Shown: positions 43,757 to 53,003, counted from the first letter of the stretch. The stretch: DNA of 64,000 bases from Nguyenibacter vanlangensis (GCF_038719015.1 NZ_CP152276.1:2151501-2215500), one strand, 5' to 3'. Program-made: numbers and translations. Notes: generated by a model from the letters alone, not told the origin.

Positions 43757-43938
43757 GACGCGAAAACGGCGACGGTGGGGACCCGTGAAGCCGGCGTACC
43801 GTCGTGCGACATGAACCGCCTTCGCGGCAGTCCCGCAGCCAGTCCGGGCATTTCGATCGCCGATGAAAAATAATACGAACACAGAATGAATTAATAAAAA
43901 TACAAATATTCCGATCGTATCAATGTCGTTAAAAATGA

Positions 43939-43980
43939 GTAATCTTCCGGTCGGGCAATCTCGCCCGAAGAAGAGATTAC
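43939..43980 (+). promoter_or_regulatory. nested hairpin directly before the gene at 43985
   Basis: Outer arms GTAATCT/AGATTAC (43939-43945 and 43974-43980) enclose an inner CGGGC...GCCCG stem (about 43952-43966). The structure ends 4 bases before the ATG and could occlude the ribosome binding site. The upstream 150 bases are AT-rich. Confidence 0.4.
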
Positions 43981-43984
43981 GCAA

Positions 43985-44719
43985 ATGTCAACAAAACTTC
44001 GTCCATTTCTGGATGCGATTGAAATAAATCATGGTCAAAAAATAGATATTGGCCGCTTCTTTCTAAAACTTTGCGAATCTGCACGTCAGTTGGGCATATC
44101 ATGGCATATGGGACGCGATTTCGATCGCATGGCAGAAGTCAATCGAATGCATCAGGATACATGGGAGCCGCTTTCACCCATTTATGATCCTGAACTATCC
44201 GATATCAATCCGGATAATGTCGTCTATATCGAGGGCCAAGCCGAGGGCGATCCGGTCGTGACGTTGATTCTGCGCCGCTATGATTGGCCAACGAGCACAT
44301 TGCGGGAGGAATGGGAATCGGGCCGCCTTGCCTATCGCGACCCGGGCACGCAGATGGGTCCGCATGAAAAATGGATCGCGGATGCGCCAATAGCTGCCGA
44401 AATTAGCGGGCGAGTCGTCTTCGCCGGTGGTCTTTGGTGTCACCCCAGCTTTCGCCGCAAGCGGCTTCCGGTTCTGACCATTGCCATGATGCGCAGTATT
44501 TCGCTTGCGGTTTGGAAGCCGGATTTTACCATCGGTATGGTAGAGCGCGGTCCATTGACACGCACCCTTCTGCCTTTATACGGCAACCCGGCCGTTCAAG
44601 GCGGTATGCAAATCATCGGCGCCTGGCGTACCTTCGACTGCAATCTGATCTGGGAAACACCAGATATATTGATCCGCCATATCCGGAATCACTCAATGCA
44701 TGCGAACCAGCCTGAGTAA
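43985..44719 (+). CDS. hypothetical protein, GNAT-like central segment
   Basis: A 244-residue protein with no clear family. A central stretch (VVFAGGLWCHPSFRRKRLPV) resembles the acetyl-CoA-binding loop of GNAT acyltransferases, with WCHPSFRRKR in place of the usual arginine-glycine motif; the fit is weak. The low GC content and the convergent overlap with the gene at 44693 suggest an acquired pair. Confidence 0.6.
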   Translation: MSTKLRPFLDAIEINHGQKIDIGRFFLKLCESARQLGISWHMGRDFDRMAEVNRMHQDTWEPLSPIYDPELSDINPDNVVYIEGQAEGDPVVTLILRRYDWPTSTLREEWESGRLAYRDPGTQMGPHEKWIADAPIAAEISGRVVFAGGLWCHPSFRRKRLPVLTIAMMRSISLAVWKPDFTIGMVERGPLTRTLLPLYGNPAVQGGMQIIGAWRTFDCNLIWETPDILIRHIRNHSMHANQPE

Positions 44720-45541
44720 TGGAACGGAACTGACGAAAATGTCAGATGCGCTCGTCCGCCACGGTAAGAGCAGCCGTTCGTAGCGGGACCAGAACCTGGA
44801 GCCATCGGGGTGTGTCACAAGTGCCTCGATGAGTTCCAGGCGAGGGGCCTGGCTGTGCGCCACACCGAAATAGCTGCGGGTGGCGGGAAGGATATATGCG
44901 CTGTCGGGCAGGTCCCGTACATCTCGGCCAAGCAGGCTTTCATAAGAAACTTCGCCATATTTCCCGTATGTCTGCGGCCATGCCTCAATCAGGCAGCGGT
45001 CTTGTCCCGGCATCCACGCAACTGCCCCGCTTCCGAACGCCGGGTTGGCGGCAATCCTGGAGATGCTCCGCGCGTTGGTATAACGCTTCGCCTCTTTCCA
45101 GATTGCAAATGCCGCCTGCATGCTTGCACGCTTCGAATCCCGGAGTCGGTCCAGGGATAGATTCACAATGGTAGGCGATCCGGGCGATTCCTCTTCATCA
45201 GGCGTTGCGATCTGGAGTGCCCGGAGGCGGGCGACGGCATCGTTGAGGTTGTGAAGAACTTCCAGCGGCGCGAATAACGTACCGGCGCGTTCGAGGACGA
45301 TGCGCGGCGGTGCGTGATAGAGGATAATCTCGAGTACGCGTTGCAGACAGGCTGCCGGGAACAACGCTGGCTGAAAGCGGATACGTGTATAACGTGCGAA
45401 TGTCGCTATGGCTGCGAATCCGAGATTCCGTATAGAATACGAAACCAGGTCACAATCGTGTCCAAAATACCCAAGGTATCCAAATAATTCATTGCTATTC
45501 GGATACCATATCCTTCCATCAGGGCCGATCAGAATTTCCAT
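44693..45541 (-). CDS. hypothetical protein with PAS_5-like C-terminus
   Basis: A 282-residue protein. The C-terminal part (LLGRDVRDLPDSAYILPATR, and SRFWSRYERLLLPWRTSASD) resembles the alphaproteobacterial PAS_5 domain end (YERLLLP...). The N-terminal region is unknown. It overlaps the end of the gene at 43985 by 27 bases on the opposite strand. The function is not known. Confidence 0.55.
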   Translation of the reverse strand: MEILIGPDGRIWYPNSNELFGYLGYFGHDCDLVSYSIRNLGFAAIATFARYTRIRFQPALFPAACLQRVLEIILYHAPPRIVLERAGTLFAPLEVLHNLNDAVARLRALQIATPDEEESPGSPTIVNLSLDRLRDSKRASMQAAFAIWKEAKRYTNARSISRIAANPAFGSGAVAWMPGQDRCLIEAWPQTYGKYGEVSYESLLGRDVRDLPDSAYILPATRSYFGVAHSQAPRLELIEALVTHPDGSRFWSRYERLLLPWRTSASDIFVSSVPLLRLVRMH

Positions 45542-45988
45542 ATTGCGTCACTTTTGCACTATACCAATTTTTAATATGACACACGCATTCCGTTTTTGGA
45601 AGTGATATCGTTCACATTTCACATTTCTCAATTTTCCATTACTTTCTGAACGTTGGCGGCAGGACGGGCATGAAGGCCGCCGAGGCTTTGCAGGGAGTAG
45701 ATGGCACACCAGGCTCCGTCGGCATTGACGGCGGGATTTCGTGCCGCGCGCCCTGACATCACCTTTCGCTATTGTGGCGGCACTGGAATGCGACTGCTTG
45801 ATCAGGTTCAATGCGGTCAATGCTGCGCGACAATCAGGATCGTTGCGCGCGGAAACGATGCCAACACGCGTCTCACGGCGGCTGTGGCCAGAAACAAGGC
45901 ATCTAAGGCGTTCGGCAGGCTTTACCGAGCGCCTAGTCTTCAGCGATGAAGCCGCTCGGTCCCGCGCGGTTTTCGCAGGAGCGCATTC
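45542..45988. other. 447-bp divergent gap with no recognised gene
   Basis: The first 120 bases next to the minus-strand gene are AT-rich and may hold its promoter. The rest contains open frames on both strands without binding sites or family features; a minus-strand frame spans it but shows no conserved motif. It may be decayed sequence at the edge of the oxidoreductase cluster. Confidence 0.45.
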
Positions 45989-46708
45989 ATGAAGCAACTC
46001 AAGGATTTGGCCATCGAAGCCCACGGGGGCCTCGATCGCTGGCGGCAATTCGAGCAGGTTTCCGCCGATCTCATACAAGGGGGCGCCCTATGGCCCTTGA
46101 AGGGTCAGGCGCTCACCCTCGAGCACACGAACGTCACAGTGGGTCTCGGGAGAGAGTGGGCATCGCATGCTCCGTTCGGCGCAGGCAACCGACGCTCCCG
46201 CTTTGAGCCGGGCCGCGTTGCCCTGGAAGCCGGGAACGGAACAGTGCTCGAAGAATTGCTTGAGCCGCGGGCAAGCTTCGCCGGCCATACACTGCAAACG
46301 CCGTGGACGGAGCTGCAACTCGCCTATTTTGCCGGCTGCGCCATGTGGACCTATCTGAACACGCCGTTCCTGCTCGCCTGGCCGGGCGTTGAGACGGAGG
46401 AACTGGAGCCCTGGCCCGCCGACGGTGGCGACTGGCGTCGCCTTGCGGTACGATTTCCCGCCGGAATCGCAACGCATAGCACTGTGCAGACACTCTACTT
46501 CGACGGCGAAGGGCTGCTGAAGCGCCACGATTACGACGTCGAGATTGCCGGCAACACGCCCGGCGCGCATCTCATCGAAAACTATACGGAAGTTTCCGGC
46601 ATCAAATTCCCGACGAAGCGCCGGATCTATGCCCGTCAGCCGGACGGCAGTTTCAGCGCCGAGCCGCTCGTCGTTTCGATCGATCTCTCCAATATCCGGC
46701 TCAGTTAG
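45989..46708 (+). CDS. hypothetical protein, 239 residues
   Basis: A soluble protein with no signal peptide. It begins MKQLKDLAIEAHGGLDRWRQ and ends in IKFPTKRRIYARQPDGS and VVSIDLSNIRLS. The pattern of a conserved HGG near the N-terminus and a late KFPTKRRIY strand is reminiscent of LolA-like lipid-binding sheets, but that is weak. It precedes the alcohol dehydrogenase gene at 46890 on the same strand. Confidence 0.7.
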   Translation: MKQLKDLAIEAHGGLDRWRQFEQVSADLIQGGALWPLKGQALTLEHTNVTVGLGREWASHAPFGAGNRRSRFEPGRVALEAGNGTVLEELLEPRASFAGHTLQTPWTELQLAYFAGCAMWTYLNTPFLLAWPGVETEELEPWPADGGDWRRLAVRFPAGIATHSTVQTLYFDGEGLLKRHDYDVEIAGNTPGAHLIENYTEVSGIKFPTKRRIYARQPDGSFSAEPLVVSIDLSNIRLS

Positions 46709-46804
46709 CCATTGGCCTTTCGAGACCGGACTCAATGGCGGGAGGCGGTCCGATGGGCCGATGGCGGACGGTTTTCGTGAGTCGCCCCCCTCATGCGGGC
46801 ATGC

Positions 46805-46826
46805 CATGGCCGGAATGACGGCATCT
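46805..46826 (+). repeat. 22-bp direct repeat, copy A
   Basis: The same 22 bases (beginning CATGGCCGGAATGACGG) recur at 49085-49106. Both copies lie 60-70 bases before zinc-dehydrogenase-family genes, so this is a duplicated control region or the scar of a segmental duplication. Confidence 0.7.
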
Positions 46827-46889
46827 CCGTTCTGCCAGATCCCGGTCCCCGCCCATGATCCATCTGTCTTCCTTCAGGAAAGTAACGTC

Positions 46890-47921
46890 ATGAAAGCTGT
46901 CGGCTTCCGCACCCCGCTTTCGATCGATGATCCGGCTTCGCTCTCCGATATCGATCTCCCTCGGCCGGAACCCACCGGGCGGGATATTCTGGTCAAGGCC
47001 GAAGCCGTCTCGGTGAATCCGGTCGACACCAAGGTCCGGATGCGAGCCCAGGCGGAACCCGGACCGTGGAAGGTGCTCGGCTGGGATGCCGCCGGCACAA
47101 TCGAGGCGGTGGGGTCCGAGGCGACCTTGTTCACGCCGGGGGATGCGGTGTTCTACGCCGGGGCGATCGGACGGCCGGGAACGAACGCGGAGTTTCACCT
47201 GGTCGATGAGCGCATCGTGGGCAGGAAGCCCGCGTCGCTTGGCCTCGCGGAAGCCGCGGCACTGCCGTTGACCGCCATCACGGCCTGGGAGGCCTTGTTC
47301 GATCGGCTCGATATTCGCAAAGCCGTAGCGGGCGCTGCGAATGCCCTTCTGATCATCGGTGGCGCCGGCGGCGTCGGGTCGATCGCGACGCAGTTCGCGC
47401 GCCAGCTCACCAACGTTACGGTGATCACAACAGCCTCGCGGCCGGAAACGGCCGAGTGGAGCCGCACTCTCGGCGCACACCATGTCGTCGATCATTCGAA
47501 GCCGCTCTCGGCGGAGATCGAGAGACTGGGAATCGGGCAGCCTGCCTTCGTATTCTCGACCACCAACACCGGCCAGCATCTCGCCGAGATCGCCAAGCTC
47601 ATCGCGCCGCAGGGCCGCTTCGCCCTCATCGACGATCCAGAGTCGGTCGAAGTGTCGCTCTTCAAGCCGAAGAGCGTGTCGACGCACTGGGAGTTCATGT
47701 TCACCCGCTCGATGTTTGGAACGGACGACATTGCGGAACAGGGAGCGCTCCTCAACGAAGTCGCGAGGCTGGTCGATGCCGGTACCCTGAAGACCACGCT
47801 GGCCGAGAGCTTCGGGGTCATTTCGGCCGAGAACCTTCGCCGCGCCCATGCGCTGATCGAGAGCGGACGCGCCAGGGGCAAGATCGTACTGGCGGGCTGG
47901 CCGCCCTCGCGTGAGTGCTGA
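46890..47921 (+). CDS. zinc-binding-type alcohol dehydrogenase family (quinone oxidoreductase-like)
   Basis: A 343-residue MDR-superfamily oxidoreductase: a GroES-like N-terminal half and a Rossmann half with LIIGGAGGVGSIATQFARQL for NADP(H). The zinc-ligand cysteines of true alcohol dehydrogenases are absent (AGTIEAVGSEATLFTPGDAV), as in the ZBADH1/QOR-like group, so it more likely reduces enones or quinones. ATG 46890 has AGGAAA upstream. Confidence 0.87.
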   Translation: MKAVGFRTPLSIDDPASLSDIDLPRPEPTGRDILVKAEAVSVNPVDTKVRMRAQAEPGPWKVLGWDAAGTIEAVGSEATLFTPGDAVFYAGAIGRPGTNAEFHLVDERIVGRKPASLGLAEAAALPLTAITAWEALFDRLDIRKAVAGAANALLIIGGAGGVGSIATQFARQLTNVTVITTASRPETAEWSRTLGAHHVVDHSKPLSAEIERLGIGQPAFVFSTTNTGQHLAEIAKLIAPQGRFALIDDPESVEVSLFKPKSVSTHWEFMFTRSMFGTDDIAEQGALLNEVARLVDAGTLKTTLAESFGVISAENLRRAHALIESGRARGKIVLAGWPPSREC

Positions 47922-47934
47922 AGAGAGAGCGTCA

Positions 47935-48029
47935 TCCGACCGGATGCACTCATTCGGTCGGATCAAGACGCTCGATGAAACAATGAGCCGGAGCCATATC
48001 CGTGAACCGGCGTGAACGGATATGGCTCC
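47935..48029. repeat. dispersed intergenic repeat, copy 3
   Basis: TCCGACCG/CGGTCGGA arms (47935-47942 and 47955-47962), then the core ATCAAGACGCTCG...AAACAAT...GGAGC, then a perfect 14-bp inverted repeat (47990-48003 and 48016-48029) with a 12-base loop. It shares its core with copies near 200 and 6620 and lies between two convergent genes. Confidence 0.65.
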
Positions 48030-48081
48030 AGAAGGCGGCACGAGGAGCGCGCTTCGAGATCGGTGCTTCTCCAGGCGCCGG

Positions 48082-49023
48082 CTAAAGCGTGGCGAGCGGT
48101 CCGGCGTCATTGCGGATGGCTCTCGGAACGTCCCCATGCACCCGGACGAATGCCAAGCGCATCCGCTCCCGGTTCGCAAATCCCACCTCGCGGGCGATGA
48201 CCTCGATCGGCAACCGGCTCTGTTCCAGCATCAACCGCGCAGCTTCGACCCGCAGCGCTTCGACCGCCTTCGCCGGCGTGGTGCCGGTTGCCGACCGAAA
48301 CAGCCGCGTGAACTGCCGGGGACTGAGGCACGCGGCCTCAGCGAGGTCGTCGATCGTCAGGCTCGCGGCCAGATTCTGACGGGCGTAGTTCAGCGCACGC
48401 TGGACTCTGTCCTCGTTGCCGCCGAGATCCAGCAAGGTGGAATGCTGCGACTGTCCGCCGGAGCGGCGATGGTACATGACCATGCCCTTCCCAACCGAAC
48501 GCGCGACATCGGGGCCATGGTCACGCTCGATCATGCCCACGACAAGGTCCGTTCCCGCCGACATGCCGGCCGATGTCCAGATCGGTCCGTCGGCGATAAA
48601 GATCTTGTCCATATCGACCTCGCAACTGGGGAAACGATCCTGCAGCGTCTGCGCGTAACGCCAATGGGTCGTGGCGCGCCGACCGTTCAGCAGACCGGCA
48701 TCGCCCAGAACGAACGAGCCCAGGCAGATGGCGGCAACCCGTCGCGCGTCGCGGGCGGCCGCGCGAAGCAGCCGCACCAGCCCCGGCGACGACGTCGGTA
48801 TCTCGAGGCCCGCGGCGACGATCAGCGTGTCATAGGGCGCATCGTCGAATGGCTCCGTCATGACCTGGATACCGAACGACGAGGCGATCACCCCCCCTTC
48901 TTCCGAGAGGACGCGCATGTCGTAGAGCCTTTCGCCGGCCTGCTTGTTGGCGACATCGAACGCCGCGACGGCGCCGAAGCAGACGGGTTGGAAACCCGGG
49001 CAAAGGACAAGGCCGATCTTCAT
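48082..49023 (-). CDS. GlxA-type AraC regulator with DJ-1/PfpI domain
   Basis: A 313-residue regulator: a DJ-1/PfpI-like N-terminal domain (about residues 1-180, with AAICLGSFVLGDAGLLNGRR holding the nucleophile-elbow-like Cys) and a C-terminal AraC helix-turn-helix pair (ARQNLAASLTIDDLAEAACL...FVRVHGDVPR). It is divergent from the dehydrogenase gene at 49173, so it probably regulates that gene and the hydrolase after it. The effector is unknown. Confidence 0.92.
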   Translation of the reverse strand: MKIGLVLCPGFQPVCFGAVAAFDVANKQAGERLYDMRVLSEEGGVIASSFGIQVMTEPFDDAPYDTLIVAAGLEIPTSSPGLVRLLRAAARDARRVAAICLGSFVLGDAGLLNGRRATTHWRYAQTLQDRFPSCEVDMDKIFIADGPIWTSAGMSAGTDLVVGMIERDHGPDVARSVGKGMVMYHRRSGGQSQHSTLLDLGGNEDRVQRALNYARQNLAASLTIDDLAEAACLSPRQFTRLFRSATGTTPAKAVEALRVEAARLMLEQSRLPIEVIAREVGFANRERMRLAFVRVHGDVPRAIRNDAGPLATL

Positions 49024-49084
49024 GCTTTCTCCGCGACGGCTGCTGCCCGTCCAAATAGGTGTTCGAACGGCGTTTCGCCATGTT

Positions 49085-49106
49085 CATGGCCGGAATGACG
49101 GCATCT
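49085..49106 (+). repeat. 22-bp direct repeat, copy B
   Basis: Identical to 46805-46826. It lies 67 bases before the dehydrogenase ATG in the divergent region after the GlxA-type regulator. Confidence 0.7.
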
Positions 49107-49172
49107 ACGTCCTGTCAGCCCCGGATAACCACTGATAGGGCTCTGACAGATTTTTCAGATGCCGGAGCTTTC

Positions 49173-50192
49173 ATGTCGAGCCACCCGATAACATACACCG
49201 CCGTTCAGGCCATCGCGCCCGGTCAGCTCGAATTGACCCAGAAGCCGATCAGCGCGCCCGGCACCGGACAAGTGCGCATCCGGGTGCAAGCCTGCGGGGT
49301 CTGCCATTCCGACGCGGCGACGGTCGAGGGAGCTTTCCCGATCGCATGGCCGCGCGTTCCGGGCCATGAGGCCGTGGGCGTCATCGATGCGATCGGCAGC
49401 AATGTCGAAGGTTGGGCGCCGGGGCAACGCGTCGGTGTCGGCTTTCTTGGCGGGAGCTGCGGCCATTGCGGCGAATGTCGCCGTGGCGACCTCGTCAATT
49501 GCCGAAACCAGGAGTTCACCGGCATCCACCATGACGGCGGCTACGCGCAATATATGATCGCGCGAGCCAGCGGATTGGTGTCGATCCCGGATAGCCTCTC
49601 ATCCGAGGAGGCTGCGCCGCTGCTCTGCGCCGGCCTCACCACCTTCAGTGCCTTGCGCAATTCTCAGGCGCGCGCGGGCGATCTCGTGGCCATAATCGGC
49701 ATAGGCGGACTGGGCCATCTCGCGGTGCAATTCGCCCGGCGGATGGGGTTCGAGGTGGTCGCCATTGGCCGCGGGCCGGACAAGGGCGGGCTCGCCACGA
49801 AGCTGGGCGCCCACCATTACATCGACAGCTCGGCGGTCGCGATCGCGACCGCGCTGCAGGAACTGGGAGGCGCCCATCTTGTCGTCGCGACGGCATCGGG
49901 CGGCACGGTGGTCGCGGAGGCCGTGAAGGGGCTTCGTCCGCGCGGCCGCATCATCGCGCTCGGCGCATCCTCCGAACCCGTACAGGTTGCGACCTCGGAC
50001 CTCCTGTTCGGGGGGCGGTCTATCGAAGGTGCGCTGACCGGCGATCCCGCGACGGCGGACACCACGTTGCGCTTCAGTTCGCTGGCTGGCGTAGCGGCCA
50101 TGATCGAGACGATCCCCTTGGAACGCGCGCCGGAGGCCTATCGCAGGATGATGGCGGGCGAAGCCCGTTTCCGTATCGTTCTCACCATGTAG
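49173..50192 (+). CDS. zinc-dependent alcohol dehydrogenase
   Basis: A 339-residue MDR alcohol dehydrogenase with both zinc sites: catalytic Cys44 (ACGVCHSD) and His65-Glu66 (GHEAVG), and four structural cysteines at 96, 99, 102 and 110 (SCGHCGECRRGDLVNC). The coenzyme fold has IIGIGGLGHLAVQFARRMGF. ATG 49173 has a GGAG site 8 bases upstream. It oxidises a primary or secondary alcohol with NAD(P)+; the substrate is not known. Next gene: hydrolase at 50255. Confidence 0.93.
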   Translation: MSSHPITYTAVQAIAPGQLELTQKPISAPGTGQVRIRVQACGVCHSDAATVEGAFPIAWPRVPGHEAVGVIDAIGSNVEGWAPGQRVGVGFLGGSCGHCGECRRGDLVNCRNQEFTGIHHDGGYAQYMIARASGLVSIPDSLSSEEAAPLLCAGLTTFSALRNSQARAGDLVAIIGIGGLGHLAVQFARRMGFEVVAIGRGPDKGGLATKLGAHHYIDSSAVAIATALQELGGAHLVVATASGGTVVAEAVKGLRPRGRIIALGASSEPVQVATSDLLFGGRSIEGALTGDPATADTTLRFSSLAGVAAMIETIPLERAPEAYRRMMAGEARFRIVLTM

Positions 50193-50254
50193 ATACGCCG
50201 CCGATCGGCCGGATCGACTCTGCATCGAGCGGTGCAGTTCACGAAGGAACAATC

Positions 50255-51079
50255 ATGTCGCTTGAAACCGCAAGAACAGAATATCTGGACGCCGACAATG
50301 TCCGCTTTGCCTTCCGCCGGCTCGGCCCGACGGCGGGGACACCGCTCGTCCTGCTGCAGCACTTCACCGGGACGATGGATGCCTGGGATCCGGCAGTGGT
50401 CAACAGCCTCGCGGAAACGCGGCCAGTCATTGTGTTCAACAATCTCGGCATTGGCACCTCGACCGGCCGGACACCCGACACTGTTGAACAGATGGCGGCG
50501 GATGCCGAGGCGTTCATCCGTGGCCTTGGCCTGCCTCTGGTCGACCTTCTCGGCTTTTCCCTCGGAGGCATGCTCGCCCAGGTCCTGGCCGCGCGGCATC
50601 CTGGCCTGATCCGCAGGATCATCATCGTCGGCGCGGCGCCGCGTGGCGGCGAGGAACATCTGCTCGCCGTGGTGGAGGATGCGTTCGCAAAGGCCGCGCC
50701 GGATGTGCGTTTGCCCCTGTTTTTCACGCCCACCGAAGAAAGCCAGCGCGCCGGCCGGGCGTTCGTGGCACGCGCCACGGCACGTTCGGAGGAGCGTGAT
50801 CCGGACAGCGGCGACGCTGTCAGCGCACCACAGGCCAAGGCGATCATCGGATGGTGTGCCCGCAAGGACGAGGGCGAGGCGACGCTTCGCGCCGTCGCGC
50901 AGCCCGCGCTGATCGTCCACGGCAGCGACGACACCATGTTTCCCAGCATCAACGCCTACAACATGTTCAAGGCGATGGGGAATGCGCAGCTCATCATCTA
51001 TCCGGACTCCGGCCACGGCGCCTTGTTCCGATATCCCGCGAGGTTCGTCGCCCATTGCCGAACTTTCCTGGACGAGTAA
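50255..51079 (+). CDS. alpha/beta hydrolase
   Basis: A 274-residue cytoplasmic hydrolase with nucleophile Ser102 (LLGFSLGGMLAQ), acid in HGSDDTMFPS and histidine in DSGHGALFRYP. The family includes haloperoxidase- and esterase-like enzymes. ATG 50255 has GAAGGA upstream. It follows the dehydrogenase after 62 bases and may share its transcript; the substrate is unknown. Confidence 0.9.
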   Translation: MSLETARTEYLDADNVRFAFRRLGPTAGTPLVLLQHFTGTMDAWDPAVVNSLAETRPVIVFNNLGIGTSTGRTPDTVEQMAADAEAFIRGLGLPLVDLLGFSLGGMLAQVLAARHPGLIRRIIIVGAAPRGGEEHLLAVVEDAFAKAAPDVRLPLFFTPTEESQRAGRAFVARATARSEERDPDSGDAVSAPQAKAIIGWCARKDEGEATLRAVAQPALIVHGSDDTMFPSINAYNMFKAMGNAQLIIYPDSGHGALFRYPARFVAHCRTFLDE

Positions 51080-51317
51080 GGGGAGCGCTGGCGGCGACTG
51101 AGGGTGACTTTTCCCGAGACGATCGTTGGTGTGGATCTCTCGGATTATCGCTTCGAATAACGCCCATTCGCAAAATGGACTGGTTCCAACGGCGGCGGCC
51201 TGGTCAAGACGAAATCCGCAGAACTTGTCCGGTGTATCAACCCTCTCGCGAAGCGCGGTCGTGATCGCGTTCCGGCGGCGGCGACAGCGCGGGAATGAAG
51301 CCTGTGAGGCAAGAACG

Positions 51318-52700
51318 ATGAGCGAACATTACGACCTGATCGTGATCGGCAGTGGGGAAGGCGGAAAATATCTCGCCTGGACCCTGGCTGGGCAGGGACA
51401 GAAAGTGGTCGTGGTTGAACGGCGGTGGATCGGCGGATCGTGCCCGAACACCAATTGCCTGCCCAGCAAGAATGAAATCTGGAGTGCGGAGACGGCGCAT
51501 AGCGTGCGCCATTCGGCGCAGATGGGCATAGGCGTGGAGTCGATGACGGTGGACATGCGCCGTGTTGTCGAACGGAAGCGCGAGATGGTTCGCGGCTTGA
51601 TCGACATGCATCTCGATCTCTTCCGGAGCAGCGGGGCCGAGCTGGCGATGGGGCACGCGCAGCTTACTGGTCCACGCCGGGTCCGCGTCGAATTGAATGA
51701 CGGCGGCAGGCGAGATCTGACGGCGGAGAAGATTGTGCTCAATCTCGGAACGAGCGCGGAAATTCCTGCCGTTCCGGGTCTCGCCGAAGCCATGCCCATG
51801 ACCCATGTGGAAATCCTCGAACTCGACGCCTTGCCCCGGCATCTCCTCATCATTGGCGCCGGGTATGTCGGGCTCGAGTTGGGCCAAGCCTATCGTCGTT
51901 TCGGCGCCGAGGTTACGCTGCTTGAGACGGGAAGCCAGATTGCGTCACGCGAGGATGCCGATGTGAGCGGCGAACTGCGTCGCCTGCTGGAGGCCGAGGG
52001 CATCATCATCCACACCGGCGTGAATATCCGCTCCGTCAGAGGGCGCTCAGGTGATGCCGTCGAGGTGAGCGTTGCGAATGAGGACGCGGAATGGTCGATC
52101 GGCGCTTCGCATATCCTGGTGGCCGCCGGGCGGCGCCCCAATACGCGCGGGATCGGTCTGGAAGAGGCTGGTGTCGCACTCACGCCGCGCGGCATGATCG
52201 CCGTTGATGAACGGCTGGAGACCACGACACCGGGCATTTGGGCCATCGGCGAATGCGCAGGCAGCCCAGCTTTCACCCATGCATCACTCGACGATTTTCG
52301 CATTATACGGGATAACCTCGCGGGAGGGAATCGATCCACACGCGATCGCCTCATGCCTTATTGCCTGTTCACCGATCCGCCGCTCGGCCGCACGGGACTG
52401 ACCGAAACGGAGGCAAAGGCACTAGGACATGATGTGCGTGTCGCGAAGTTGCCGATGGCGCGCGTGCTTCGTAGCCGCACCACGGGTCGCCGTGACGGCT
52501 TCATGAAGGCAATCATAGGCCCGGACGATCGCCTTCTCGGCTTCGCGATGCTCGGCGCCGAAGGTGGAGAAGTGATGGCAGCGGTTCATGTCGCAATGCT
52601 CGCTGGGCTACCCTACACGGCAATACGGGACGCGATTATCGCACACCCGACGAATGCCGAAGGACTTAACGCGCTCTTCAGTGCTGTTCCCAGGGCTTGA
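51318..52700 (+). CDS. mercuric-reductase-like FAD disulfide oxidoreductase
   Basis: A 460-residue flavoprotein: FAD motif DLIVIGSGEGGKYLAWTLAG, redox-active cysteines 42 and 47 (GGSCPNTNCLPSK), NAD(P)H motif LLIIGAGYVGLELGQAYRRF, and a C-terminal dimer domain with the catalytic His in AHPTNAEGLNALF. It lacks the C-terminal cysteine pair that binds mercury in MerA, so it is best called a MerA-like reductase of unknown substrate. Start 51318 precedes the FAD motif. The proximal motif is CPNTNC, where many family members have CVNVGC. Confidence 0.88.
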   Translation: MSEHYDLIVIGSGEGGKYLAWTLAGQGQKVVVVERRWIGGSCPNTNCLPSKNEIWSAETAHSVRHSAQMGIGVESMTVDMRRVVERKREMVRGLIDMHLDLFRSSGAELAMGHAQLTGPRRVRVELNDGGRRDLTAEKIVLNLGTSAEIPAVPGLAEAMPMTHVEILELDALPRHLLIIGAGYVGLELGQAYRRFGAEVTLLETGSQIASREDADVSGELRRLLEAEGIIIHTGVNIRSVRGRSGDAVEVSVANEDAEWSIGASHILVAAGRRPNTRGIGLEEAGVALTPRGMIAVDERLETTTPGIWAIGECAGSPAFTHASLDDFRIIRDNLAGGNRSTRDRLMPYCLFTDPPLGRTGLTETEAKALGHDVRVAKLPMARVLRSRTTGRRDGFMKAIIGPDDRLLGFAMLGAEGGEVMAAVHVAMLAGLPYTAIRDAIIAHPTNAEGLNALFSAVPRA

Positions 52701-52854
52701 GCAGTGGCGTACCGAGGCGCCGCGTCGGTGCGCCCGCGACGCGATGGGCGTCCTGATGACGCTGTGTAACGCAGTCGCCAAGGTGGGCAGTAAGAGGGGT
52801 GTCGATCGAGACAGATCGATAACCACTGATTTTATTGATGAGTTTTCTGAAAAT

Positions 52855-52912
52855 TGGTGGAAGGGGTTGGATTCGAACCAACGTAGGCGCACGCCAGCGG
52901 ATTTACAGTCCG
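52855..52912 (-). tRNA. 3' fragment of tRNA-Tyr, attachment site of an integrated element
   Basis: On the minus strand the sequence runs from the anticodon arm (GGACTGTAAATCC, anticodon GTA) through a long variable arm, the T-arm (GTTGG-TTCGAAT-CCAAC) and acceptor CCCTTCC with ACCA at 52855. The 5' half is missing: right of about 52912 no D-arm or acceptor partner is found. Integrases use such 3' halves as core sites; the acceptor end points left, so chromosome lies to the left and the element to the right. Confidence 0.85.
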
Positions 52913-53003
52913 AGCTTTTGGGGCGCAGAAAGCCGCCATTTTTATATTTCTAATTTTAAATCAATGACTTAAATTCGGCATGACTCGGCTTAATTCGGCA
53001 GAA

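Noticed and set aside
45548..46078. A 176-codon minus frame in the divergent gap at 45.5-46.1 kb.
   Set aside because: Its upstream part is antisense to the gene at 45989, it has no binding site, and no conserved motif was found.
49059..49172. An upstream ATG giving a 377-residue dehydrogenase.
   Set aside because: The extra 38 residues are not dehydrogenase-like and include the 22-bp repeat; ATG 49173 has a good binding site.
51318..52700. Calling the flavoprotein a true mercuric reductase (merA).
   Set aside because: The C-terminal mercury-binding cysteine pair is missing and no mer genes are nearby.
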